Assembly: GCF_000002425.4 (NCBI RefSeq)
Contig: NC_037273.1
Location: forward strand, 11,461,986-11,525,985
Source of the DNA: Physcomitrium patens
Taxonomy: Eukaryota; Streptophyta; Bryopsida; Funariales; Funariaceae
Reading direction: 5' to 3'
Length of the DNA: 64,000 nt
In this document: piece after piece, positions 20,108 through 31,258 of the stretch
Numbering within the stretch: position 1 is the stretch's first letter
Layout of the letters: the number at the start of each line of letters is the position of its first letter
Notes under the pieces: model-generated
What the model saw: the letters and a program-made list of their open reading frames with translations, nothing else
Told to the model about the DNA's origin: nothing
The model's database searches: none
Translations under genes and position numbers: made by a program

Positions 20108-21103
20108 ATGGCAATTGAAAGCACCAAGAGAGTTGTAGACAGAGATGAAAGTGGTCGGAATATGAGAGCTAAACGCACAACAAAACCATTGTCTGTGATA
20201 ATCATTACCAATATGGAGCCGATGAAGTTAGAAATCTATTAGACGCAGAGAAAAATAAGGGATTTTTGGACTGCGAAGCTGTTCCAGTTTTTGCACCATT
20301 CAGAGCGTTTACCATCAATCAATGTGTCATTAGTAGAGGAATACATTAAGAATTACGACCTTGAGGATGGATCGAGTGTCGTTCAAGGGCGAATTATTGG
20401 GATTGATGAAACAATCCTGGAAAAGGTGTTGTTTCTTCCCATTGGAGAGATGGCAGTAGGGACTGATGAGTCAAGCAATTTCAGCCCAGGTAGATATTTC
20501 AAGGGAGGAATGTCATCCTTTGAAAGGAGCCAAGGATGGCGGACTTAGGAGGCGATTACACCAGAATATGTAGAATGGTTGCGGTTCGTGCTGAGGCGGT
20601 TAGGATTGTACCGACACCCCATATATGTAGCAAAATGATTATTGTATGCAGTAGTAGGGGCGTTTGAAGGGATGGTGTTCAACTGGGCAGCTTACGTAGC
20701 TACTCGTATTCATGCGAAGATAGGAGCCAAGTTCGAATTAAGGAAGTTCACATCCTTGCTTTGTTCAAATTATGTGTATGTTGTCATCGCGCACACATTG
20801 CGTCAACCACCGTCAGAAGAGGAAAACCCTATACTAGTGTCAGCACCTTTGCAGAGAGAAGGAAATTTATTGGCACAGAATCACAATGCAGTGGATGTAA
20901 TACACAAAATCAGAGAATCAAGTCGTACAGTGGTTCAAGGGGTAGTTCCGGTTATCGAAGCGGGACGGATTCTAAGTGGTGTTGCGGTGGAAGAGGAGAA
21001 TCAAGTCCCATTATTGATAGATATCAACCAGTTGGCGTTTCCAAAAGGTCGATTACTTGAAGGAGTATCTCTTAAAAATGCCATATTGAAGCTCATTTTG
21101 TAA
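20108..21103 (+). pseudogene. Extra ORF downstream of family D pol, unknown protein
   Basis: A single frame starts at ATG 20108 (MAIESTKRVVDRDESGRN) and runs about 331 codons to TAA at 21101. It is interrupted by TAG near 20239, TAG at 20546 and TGA near 20636, each one C-to-T or G-to-A step from a sense codon. Recognisable blocks are LPSINVSLVEEYIKNYDLED, PGRYFKGGMSSFERSQGW and NWAAYVATRIHAKIGAK. There is no RT or integrase. The blocks faintly recall N-terminal domains annotated as putative plant transposon protein, from memory only. It lies after pol and before a probable polypurine tract and LTR, so it is likely an additional ORF of family D. Confidence 0.6.
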
Positions 21104-21191
21104 ATATATTGTATGGTACGAGTATTGGATGTAAAAGACAGAAGTAAACGAGATTGGGAGGACAGTAACAAAAAGGATATCGGATCAAAAT

Positions 21192-21804
21192 CGAAAAATT
21201 AGGAAGCAAGAACTGAGGATTCAAGAAATTGAAGAAGCCAAGTTGGTCCTGGAGCGGAAATTGGTTCTCCAATATGAGGCTTGGATAAAGAAAAAAGAAT
21301 AGATTTTACGGATTGTAGAAGGACAACAGGATGAATTGATTCAAAATAGGAAGTCATGGAATTTGGAACGGGAGAAGTTCAAATGCCAGTTGCAAGCAGA
21401 AGTGGACAAGACAAAGTTATTGGCGACAGAGAAAGCGTTATTGTGTGACCAATTGAGATGTGAAACGGGGAAAATGAGGTCTGAAATTGAAGTTTTATGA
21501 AATGAGGTGTCAAATCTGACGAAAGAGTTAACTGTGAGGAACCAATCTCAAGTGTCGATTGAAGATGTCCCAGAAAGGATGAGTCCGCAGCAACATCAGT
21601 TGGAACTTTGCGATGCCCAGATCTTGAAACTGGAACCTCATGTCCGGGAATTGAGAGAATACAATGAAGATCTTTCAGCCTAGTTGAGAAAAAGAGTCGC
21701 TTGAAATATTGGAAGAGGATGAAGACGTACCACTAGAGCCAGAATCGGTGGAACCAATAACGGATAATGTAGTAATTGATAAATTGGGTGTATCAGATAA
21801 ATAG
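21192..21804 (+). pseudogene. Coiled-coil continuation of the extra family D ORF
   Basis: In a frame shifted from the upstream part, the sequence encodes a long charged heptad-rich stretch (RKIRKQELRIQEIEEAKLVL and onward, KSWNLEREKFKCQLQAEVD). It ends in an acidic tail (ESLEILEEDEDVPLEPESVE, stop at about 21804). There are three in-frame stops, near 21300, 21498 and 21681, and one further frame change before the acidic tail. A long coiled coil plus acidic tail suggests a structural or gag-like role, but no homologue is recognised. It was probably fused to the 20108-21103 frame before decay. Confidence 0.55.
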
Positions 21805-22040
21805 AAATTTTGGAGAAGTTTTTTTTTAGTTCTGTATCGGTTGTATGTTTGCGAGGACGCTGCACAGATGGGAGTGGAGCTATGTAGAATAAGTAGTTAT
21901 TTGCTGAATTGTAGATACTTAGTTTATAGTGTAAACAGAGATAGATGATTGTTGAAAAGATAGTTCAGTAGGTAAAATGGATGAATAGTTAGAAAAAGCA
22001 GTTTTCATTAGAGATGTAGCAGTTGGTATCTCGTAATAGC

Positions 22041-22581
22041 ATAAGGAGGATGGGAAAGAGGAAGTAAGGGCCAGACTGTGCTAATGTGAGCCGGGGTAAG
22101 CTTGGTGCTACTTCTTTTCTTTTATTTGTTATTTTCTTTGAATAAGAAGATTAAGAGTTTCTGAATATTGTGAAAGTGAATTATGGAATAGAAGTATGAT
22201 TGTTATTAAATGAGAAGAAGAAAGATTGAATGCTGAAATCTGATTGTAGTTCAGTAGAGAGAATGAATTTGTGTTTGTATGAAATACTGTAATGTGAAGG
22301 TAGTTAATGGTAAAGAACTCCAAAATTTGGATTATAGTATGATTATGTCCTGTCATTTAGGATAGTGCGGGATTACATGTTGTTGTTATTAGTGATGGTG
22401 GAGTATTATAAGGAAGTGGAAAGCATTGTAGCATTTCCTGGGTATTTTAAGTAATGTGGAATACAGTTAATTATGTGACCCTAACGTGTAAGCTCATGCG
22501 GTATTCTTTCCCTGTGTTCGAATTCCCCTATACAGGTTTACTCTGATTAGATTAGTTAGAGTAAGTAAAACGACAATCACA
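22041..22581 (+). mobile_element. Probable polypurine tract and 3' LTR of family D
   Basis: A purine run at 22043-22070 (AAGGAGGATGGGAAAGAGG and onward) precedes a 505-bp block that starts TGTGCTAATGTG (22077) and ends GACAATCACA (22581), giving TGTG...CACA ends. Immediately after it lies the interior of a family B LTR, so this is the right boundary of an insertion into B1. There is no second copy in the window for confirmation. The stretch 21805-22040 is noncoding with nothing else recognised. Confidence 0.5.
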
Positions 22582-23144
22582 ATTTGAAAGAGGGAAGAGC
22601 TAGCTTCATGTTTCAGAGGGAGAACAAAGATAGAGAATTAGGATTTATTTTTCTTCATAGGATTTTGGGAAGATGGAGGCAATTGTTGCTGAAAGTCGAT
22701 GTGTTGTGTGAAGTGGGTGTGATTACTCTTGACTGTTTTGTGAAATCAAAATTACTTCTGTGATTGAAGAATTAAAATGGTGTCTATAGGATTGAGTATG
22801 CGAAGTCAATGAAAATTTTTGGATTAAACTAATAAGACAGTTAGTGGATACAAGGTCGTGAGTATAAAGCTGTATCGAAGATTAGTGGATTGGGCTATTC
22901 GGGGTTCTCTGAAACATCTAGAGACCTACCGACTGGGGCAAAAAGGATTTTGGCGAGCAGTTGAAGGACATCCGTATAGATTTACAATATATATATGATC
23001 CGTATAGATTTACAATATTCTTGCAGTCGTTTATATTCCAATAGTCAAAAATTGATAGACTGCTTGAATATTAGCGATCTCCATACTATCTTCTACAGCT
23101 AGACATCTGACGCATTCTCGAGCAGGAAAGCACATAATATGACA
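22582..23144 (+). mobile_element. 3' part of the B1 5' LTR
   Basis: This matches the second half of forward-oriented B LTRs (compare 29680-29865 plus 38514-38876) and ends ATAATATGACA at 23144, directly before the B1 primer site. The first half is absent here. It presumably lies left of the window, beyond the family D insertion. Confidence 0.85.
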
Positions 23145-23148
23145 TGAG

Positions 23149-23165
23149 TGGTGAATCCAACGTGA
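23149..23165 (+). other. tRNA-type primer-binding site of B1 (decayed)
   Basis: TGGTGAATCCAACGTGA lies four bases past the LTR end and starts with TGG, as expected for pairing to a tRNA CCA end. B2 has the undecayed form TGGTGAACCCGACGTGA, and the differences are C-to-T and G-to-A. The primer tRNA is not identified. Confidence 0.75.
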
Positions 23166-23215
23166 AAACTTAAGGTGGAAGGTATTGGATTTCGTTTGAT
23201 TTTATTTTTATTTTT

Positions 23216-25479
23216 ATGGAGAATGAAAATAAAAATTCTGAAGGATCTTTGGGAGGAGTTTCTAGTCGGGGTTCTTCTAAAGGACAAGGTATATACATGG
23301 ATCCATCTATTGCTAGTATATTTCAAGCCTTCTCATTATCAATGCAGCAACAGCAAAGCAATGATCGAAAAGAAGCTTTGGCAACCAAAGCATTGCAAGC
23401 AGTGGTCAATAAATTGATCAATTTAATGGAAGGAATATTTCAAGGTATTTATGATGTTATGTTTGTGAAATGGAATTAAATCAGCTTTCAGAGAAAAAAA
23501 TGGTTGATATATTTGGACTTGCCATGATATCCGAGATAAGAGACCATATTACATCGATCACGGATCGTTATGAGAATTCATGGGAGGTTTTTTCACATGC
23601 ATTGAAAGACGAATATTTCTTGGAAGATGCTGATCGCATTACTAAGAAGGTATTTCTAGAATGGATTGAACGGCCCAATAAGAATTTGCAAGCAACAGAG
23701 CTACTAAGAAAATTTGAGAGGCAGTACTCTCAATTATCGAAGGTAGAAAAATTGACATTGGAGCCGAACAAAGTTGATCTATTTCTTCAAGCTGCTGATG
23801 GAGAATTGTAAGAAAAATTAGAATTCCTTCTAAAAGACAAAGAAGAAGATGAAGGATTGACAACGAAGTGGAAGAACGTTGAAGATGCGGTGGGGTTGCT
23901 TACAAAAAAAGAAAGGAGGAAGGATAGGAGTAATATTCCGAAAACAGTACAAGCACCCAAAGCTCCAGTACGTACAACACCACCGACAATGCCTATAGTT
24001 CAACCTTCGACATCCTTGTCAAAGAAAGCAGATATGGGTATGGAAGAAATTATACGAGGAATGCGAGATCTTCAAATCAAATTAGTAAGACTTGAAGAGA
24101 ATACTTCTACAAACAATTCAAAGAATGTTTCAAAACAAGGATATGTACAAAGATGCATTTGGTGTGATGATGCTTCACACACTAGAAAAGATTGCAATGA
24201 ATTTAATAATATGATACGGTAAAGAATTATTTGTTGGAAAGATGAGAAGATAGCATTAAAAGATAGGAAGGATCTTCTTCAAATCAATTTTGGCAAGAGA
24301 GGAATGAGAGTATTAGTTCAAGATTACTTAAAAAAGCATGAAATAGTAGCACGAGAAAATACAAGTTATGGTGCTAGAGTAGATGATGACCTTGGTGGAA
24401 GTACTGAAAGTAGTGAGTTTTGGGCTTCTGCCATTTCTACAATGCAAGAAGGGAAATTACCTCGAGAAGCGGTAATGAGGACTGCAACTACAATACGAGG
24501 TGCAACAGGTTGAGAGGATCCTGTTGAGTCTCTTTCAGTTCATGCATATATTACTAAGAGCCAACATAAAGCTTTGATGGAAGAAAAGAGACGAGGAAAT
24601 TTTGATGAAATGAGAGAAGGAAATTCTTGTAAGAGGCAAACTCAAGGAGACAAAGCTGAGGAGGCAGCTTCACAAGAATTGCCTGTAAAGGATACCTCAT
24701 CATCATTGGAAGAAAAAACAACGGAGACAAAAGATAAAGGCAAATCAATTGCTTATAAGCTACTTTTTGACATTGAAGCAGCAACAAATTGAAAAGAGGT
24801 ATTGGAAGAACGTATATTGAAAGCTAAGATGGAATTCACATTGAAAGAAGTCTTGGAAATTATAAAGAAGGAGTTTCATGATGTTATCATTGACAGCATT
24901 AAGCAAAAGAGGCAATTAATGGACGAAACTGGAATGAGTCATGCTATTGATGCAAGAATATATAAAGATGAAGAAGAGGTTGATATTGGTTATAAGCAAC
25001 CAACAAATGAAAAGAATGGGTATAATCAACAAGTACGTTTCGAAGATTATAGTGATAAGAAAATCAAAAATTTGAATCATTATACTCGAAAGCATTGGGC
25101 AAGGGCAACTACTGAGGTATTGATGAAAGTAGGAGATGTAGAAGAACCAATTGTTGCTTTAGTCAACCATGGTTCTTAAATAAATCTCATGTCTAAAGAT
25201 CTTTATAAGAAGAAAAAATGGCCAATTGATATGGAACATGGATGGGTAAAACGAACAGCTAATAACACATGGGGCGAATTATATGGAGCTTGTCCAGATG
25301 TCAAAATTTAGATTGGAGATGTTGAGACGGAGCAACATTTCTTTGTTCAAGATACAACATCTTATCCATTGATTTTAGGACAACCTTATATTATGGCAAT
25401 ACGGATGGAAACAAAAGTACTTGACAATGGTTCTGCTTATACAAGGGTACGTAGCAAAGATGGGAGAAAAGCTGTATAA
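23216..25479 (+). pseudogene. Family B gag-protease (element B1)
   Basis: This starts at ATG 23216 (MENENKNSEGSLGGVSSRGS). A 1-base loss near 23408 shifts the frame relative to B2. The gag has a Gln-rich segment, a helical capsid-like part and a CCHC knuckle, RCIWCDDASHTRKDC, near 24150. Acidic linker regions follow. The protease region near 25130-25180 reads VALVNHGS, where B2 has VALVDHGS, so the catalytic Asp is now Asn. In-frame stops occur at 23811, 24222, 24513, 24790 and 25179. Its frame ends at TAA 25477-25479, at the same place as in B2. Confidence 0.88.
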
Positions 25480-25625
25480 TTTCTAACAGTACCTCCTAAC
25501 CATGAACGGAATTGAGATAGGTTGAGGGAGAAACCATTGCCAAAGATTGTTGAAGGATTTAAGGATTTTGCGGAGGTACCACTGTAAAGCGAGATTATGG
25601 AGGTACAAAAGAGGAGGTACTCTCG

Positions 25626-28600
25626 CGAGATGAAGGTGTCTTTGATGCGAGTTTTATTGGTATTTTGGAGAATGAAAATATTATGTATAAGAAAGTTGAT
25701 AATTTTAAAAGAAAAGAAAAAAAAGATTATATAATATTGAAGGAAAATTACGCAAGTTAGGTACATTGCAAGATGATGAGAGGATTTTAGGTGTTTATGA
25801 AGAGAATTTATTAGAATTGATTACATCTACTGGGTTAGGAAATAATGATAAGTTTGTTGAGATTCATTCAAGAGAGGTTTATACCATACTTGAATCTTTT
25901 CAAGCATCAAAAGTCACTGTAGAAATGAGATATAAAATGACAGATAAGAAGGTAAAGCCTGTTGTCAGACCATTATCAGTAGATTCTAAGGAACAAATGA
26001 AAGAAGCATCAAGGGAAGCAAGTTTAAGAGATCCAATGAGTATTGGATATCGGTTTACTAAAGAGACTTTTGAAGAATTGAAGATTGGTTCTGATGGTTC
26101 TTTATTGCCGGAGGAAATTACTTGCTTCAAAAAGATGTTGGCTAAATAAGGTAGATCGTTTGCCTTCGAATCTCATAAAATTGGGTGTGTGGATCCAAAT
26201 ATTGTAACACCTATGGTTATCTTCACTCTACCATATGTACCTTGGAATCTAAGACCGATTCCAGTACCGAGGGCATATTTACCTAAATTGATGGAACTAT
26301 TAAAAGAAAAGATGAAGATGAAAATATTGGAACCTTCATTTGTGCCGTATTCTAGTCGATGGTTTATGGTACCTAAGAAGAATGGATTACTATGGTTTAT
26401 TCAAGATATGCAATCGATAAATGTAGTAACTGTCAAGAATGCAGGAATTGGACCTATTGTGGATGAATTTATTGAGGCGTTTGCTGGAAGGGCGATCTAT
26501 TCAATGGATGACTTGTATTTAGGTTATGATCAATTTCAACTTGCCGAAGGAAGTAGAGATATGACAACGATGAGGACACCACTTGGCTTGGTTAGAAAGT
26601 GTACTCTGCCTTAAGGCACAACCAACTCAGTTGTGCATATGATGAATGGGATGAATAAGGTATTGAGAGATTTTATTCCAGAAAAGACTATGCCTTTTCT
26701 AGATGATGTTCCTATAAAAGGGTGCAGAGAAGGAGACAAGGATGAAACTTTAGATAAGAGGGGGTGTCGCAAATATGTTGTTGATTATATACAAGATTGT
26801 AAAAAGATTTTAACTCGACTTGGAAAAGTTTATCTTACATTATCGGGTATGAAGTCTGTATTTGGAGTATAAGAGGTTGTGATTGTTGGACATTTATGTG
26901 GATCTTACAGAAGAAAACTAGATTCGACTAAAGTTGATGCAATTGAAAGGATGAAAGAGGATTGTGATTCTTTAACAGAGGTTCGCAGGTTTTTAGGTGC
27001 ATATGTATTTTATCGAATCTGGATCCCTCATTATGCTCATATAGTGATTCCATTGTATGAAGTATTACGCAAGGGCTACCAATTTAAATGGAAAGAAAGG
27101 CATATTCAGGCAATACAAAGATTGAAGAAATTATTGATGTCACCTCCAATATTGAGGAAGGTTGATTATAAGTGCAATAGACCAGTGATTCTTACTGTAG
27201 ACGCTAGTCCAATTGCCATTGGATGGGCTGTGGGTCAAGATTATTCAAGTGAGAATAGATTTGCAATTTTATTTGGAGCTAAAGTTTTAAGTATTCGTCA
27301 ACGTGCATATTCACAAGTCAAAAGAGAACTTTAGATAGTTGTTTTGGCTATGAAAGCTAGAAAGGACTATTTGATTGGGATAGTAGTAGTAATTGAAACA
27401 GATTGTTTACCATTGCTTAGAATGATTACTAACCGTTCAACGCCACATATTGTAATGTTGAGATCGATTGCTTATATTAAGTCACTAAATCCAAAATTTA
27501 AGCATGTCAGTGGGAAGGACAATTTAGTAGTAGACATGCTATCTCGAACAAAATATGAGAGGGAGGATGAAATGGTTGAAGATATTAATGACGTCGGATT
27601 GAAATTCTATTCAATATCAAATCTCAATAGAGAAGACAAGCTATTTCTTGAAGAATCTTATGAAGGAGAATTATTGGATATTGGTCATTATTTGAATACC
27701 TTGACTAAGCAGGGAAATTGGTGTATAGAAAAATTCAAACAAATAAGAAAAAAAGCATATGGATTTTTGCTTCGAGATGGATTCTTATGGAAGAGACCAA
27801 AGAAAGGAATTGGGATGCCACAACGAGTGATAGGCAAAAAGGAAGAAAAACTAAAATTATTAAAGGAGTTTCATGATAGTTTATGGGTAGGGCATAGAGG
27901 AATCTGGGCTACTTTTGCTAAACTCAAGTAACGATATTGGTGGAAAAATATGTATCGAGATGTGCTCTCATTTGTAGAGTCATGTGAAATCTGTCAATCG
28001 TATTCTAATATCCGACATCGAGATGGTCTTCATCCTACGTATCCTTTGGCTATTTATTTTAAATGGGTTGTTGATTTGGTTATTATGCCAATTGGATTAT
28101 GGCAGATGAGATATTTGGTCTTAGCTCATGAAAATTTATCAAATGAAGTAGAAGAAAGAGCATTGAGGACAAAATCTACAAAGGAGATTTGTAAGTTTTT
28201 GCTTGAAGATGTCATTTACTGCTACGGATGCATAGGAAAGATCACTGCAGATCGTGGAGAATTAAATGCACAAGAAGCTCGTAAGTTCTTTGAAAGATGT
28301 GGAGTTAAACTATCACTGACTACTGCTTATAATCCGGAAGGGAATGCAAAAAGCAAACATGGTCATCCACCGATTGTGAAAGCATTAGTTAAAGCTTGTA
28401 ATGGAAAAGTTAAAGAGTGGCCACGGCTTTTGTCATTTGCATTATGGGCTTATCGAATATCACATAGTTCAGTGACACGACATATGCCAGTAGAACTTAT
28501 GACAGGTCGAAAACCAATTATGCCGATTGAAGAAAAGGTACTTACTTCGAGTATGCTACCATGGAAAGATGGATTGACAAAAAAAGAACCTCTGGCAATT

Positions 28601-29050
28601 AGGATTCGACAATTGGAGCAAAGATCGGAAGTTGTGCAAATAGCATTGGAAAGGTTAAAAAGAACAAGGTTACAAAACAAGGCGCGATTTGATAAGCAAC
28701 ATTGATTGAGACCTAAAGCAATTGAAGAAGGTGATTGGGTATTTGTTTATGATAGTAGTCTGAACAAACAATATAGCACTTTACGAAAGTTTTCAAAATG
28801 TTGGTTTGGACCATATATGGTAACAAATATTCATGATAATGCGACTTACTCATTGCGGAAGTTAGATGGCATAAGATTAAAAATACCAATTGCAAGGAAG
28901 AGAGTGAAATTGTTTAAACAAAGAAATGTAGAAATGAATATCAAAGACCTTAATGAAGGTATAGAGATTTTGCAGCAAGAAGATGAATGTGATTTGGATA
29001 ATGAAGGTGACGAAGACGAATTGGACAAAGACGTAGAAAATATATTATAA
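25626..29050 (+). pseudogene. Family B pol: RT, RNase H, integrase (element B1)
   Basis: RT spans about 26180-26900 (RWFMVPKKNGLLWFIQDMQ, YSMDDLYLGYDQFQL, MPFLDDVPIKG). RNase H spans about 27160-27560 (ILTVDASPIAIG, VIETDCLPLL, DMLSRTKYE). Integrase spans about 27750-28600, with a zinc region ending CEICQSYSN and core motifs VVDLVIMP and ITADRGEL. The catalytic Glu position is Lys (28355-28357, in NAKSKHG). The C terminus has the usual GDWVFVYDSSL and WFGPY blocks, then an acidic tail, and no chromodomain. Stops include 26147, 26612, 26871, 27332, 27929 and 28703. The copy is dead. Confidence 0.9.
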
Positions 29051-29100
29051 ATCAAATAGCAATTGGATAAATTGGTGCATACTGGAGGATGCACAGGTTC

Positions 29101-29865
29101 AGAGGGGATGGATGTCGTGTTGTAACACAAGTATATCGTGAAAATATAAAGAAATGGGACTTTTATTAATGTTCAATTACGTCGAATATTTGGAGCAACG
29201 ATCGATTCTAGTGCCAATATTCAGGGGACAGTTCAGAGACCCCGTCATAGTCGATCAGGGCATACTTATCAGTAAGGAAATGCTCCGTTTGAGTCCAATA
29301 GTAGGAGTCAATTGAATCAAAATGACTAAATCGATGACTAAGAAAGCCTGACGTAAAGGATGAATTTGACTCAATTACGGGAACATCCAGGTCTTACTAC
29401 GGGCCTCTTAGCCAATATGAGACCTGAATTGGTCGGGCCATTCAATGTGGTCATGATTACGGGGGTTTTGATTCCGTTTCAGGCTGTCTTGTTCTCTGTG
29501 CTGTTTCAGGGAACGTTGTTTCCGAAAAAAGAATCTTTTAAAAGGCAAAAAATGGAGGAGAAAGATCTGATGGCAGAGCCAATTCCGGATCGAAGACGGA
29601 AGATTGAAGAAATTCAGAGGCTAAGGTTTAAAAGAGGGGAGAATTAGGGTTAAAGGAGAGGATAGGTTAAGAAATGAAAGAGGGGAGAGCTAGCTTCATG
29701 CTTCGGAGGAGGAACAAAGACAGAGAATTGGGGTTTCTTTTTCTTCATAGGATTTTGGGAAGACGGAGGCAATCGTTGCTGAAAGTCAATGTTGTACTCG
29801 TGAATAGGGGTTTTAATGAAGTAGGTATGATTACTCTTGACTGTTTTGTGAAATCAAAATTACGT
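29101..29865 (+). mobile_element. B1 polypurine tract and first part of its 3' LTR
   Basis: AGAGGGGATGGA (29101-29112) abuts the LTR start TGTCGTGTTGTAAC at 29113. The LTR continues to 29865, where its ACGT (29862-29865) is followed by the inserted element B2. The rest of this LTR resumes at 38514. The open frames here, such as 29360-29647, are LTR sequence and not genes. Confidence 0.88.
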
Positions 29866-31196
29866 TGTCGTAATACGTGCTTTCCTGCTCGAGAACGCAC
29901 CGGGCGTCTGGCTGTAGAAGGTAGTATGGAGATTCGCCGATAGTCAAGCAGTCTATCGGTTTTAGACTGCTGGAATATAAACGACTGCAACAATGTACCG
30001 TAAATCTATACGGGTGCTCTTCGACTGCTTGTCGAAGTCCTTTTTGCCCCAGCCGGTAGGTCTCTAGACATTACAGAGAACCCCGTACAACCCAAACTGT
30101 TAACCTTCAATACTGCTTTGTACTTACGATCTTGTATCCACTGACTGTCTTGTTAGATTAACCCAATAAATTTCATTCACTCCGCATACTCAATCCTATA
30201 GACACCCTTTTAATCCTTCAATCACAGACGTAACTCGATTTCACAAAACAGTCAAGAGTATTCAAACCCACTTCATTTAAAAATCCCGATTCACCATTAC
30301 AACACTGACTTCAGCAGCGATTGCCTCAGTCTTCCCCAAAACTCTACGAAGAAGAAAAATCCAAATCCTATGTCTTTCCTTCCCCGACCCGAAGCATGAA
30401 GCTCCTCTCTCTAATTCCCTTGATCTTTAAAATCCTCCAATGAAAACCGAACTAGTAACCTTGCAGAAGCTCAAAAAATCCTTCCCCCCCGATTCCCCTC
30501 AAAAAAAAAAACCACATCCAAAACTATATCCCACCTAACCGTATCCTTTGAATTTCTTCAATCTTCCGTCTTAGATCCGGAATTGGCTCCCACCTCAAGC
30601 TTGGATCCGAAATTGGCTCTCGCCGTCAAGCTTTCTCTTCTGTTTTTGCCTTTAAGAAATCCATTTACCGAAAACAATGTTCCCTGAGACGGCACAGAGA
30701 ACAGGTTAGCCTGAAACAGAATCAAACCCCGTAATCGGGACCACATTGAGTCGCCCGACCAATTCAGGTCCTATATTGGGAAAGATGCCCGTAGTAACCT
30801 GGATGTTCCCGTAATTGGATCAAATTGGTCCTCACGTCAGATTGGCTAAGACCCGTAGTAAGACCTGGATTTCCAGTAATTAGACTGCACTGGGTTGACC
30901 GGCCAATTCAGGTCTCATATTGGATAAGAGGACCCAGATTGGATTATCGAAATTGGATCCAATTGGCTCCTCGAACCCGTCGTGTGAATTGGTCCTTCTC
31001 TTCCTGCTGACTCCCGTTATTGGAATCGAACGAGGCATTTCAGTATGCCCCGGCTGACTGTAACGGAGTCACGGAACCTGACCACTCAGTATTTGTACTG
31101 GAGTTGGTCGATGCTCCCAATATTCGAGGTAACTGAATATTAATAAAATTCCCCTTTCTTTTTATTTTCACTGTATACTCATGTTACAACACGACA
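29866..31196 (-). mobile_element. 3' LTR of B2
   Basis: This 1331-bp LTR reads TGTCGTAATACG to AACACGACA on the plus strand. On the element strand it is preceded by the purine run AGAGGGGGTGGA (31197-31208 complement). It differs from the other B2 LTR at only a small number of positions. Confidence 0.93.
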
Positions 31197-31258
31197 TCCA
31201 CCCCCTCTGAACCTGTGCATCCTCCGGTATGCACCAATTTACCCAATTGCTGTTTGCT

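Noticed and set aside
22129-22356. Minus-strand open frame of 75 codons in the family D LTR
   Set aside because: No similarity to anything recognised, no second copy, and AT-rich noncoding composition.
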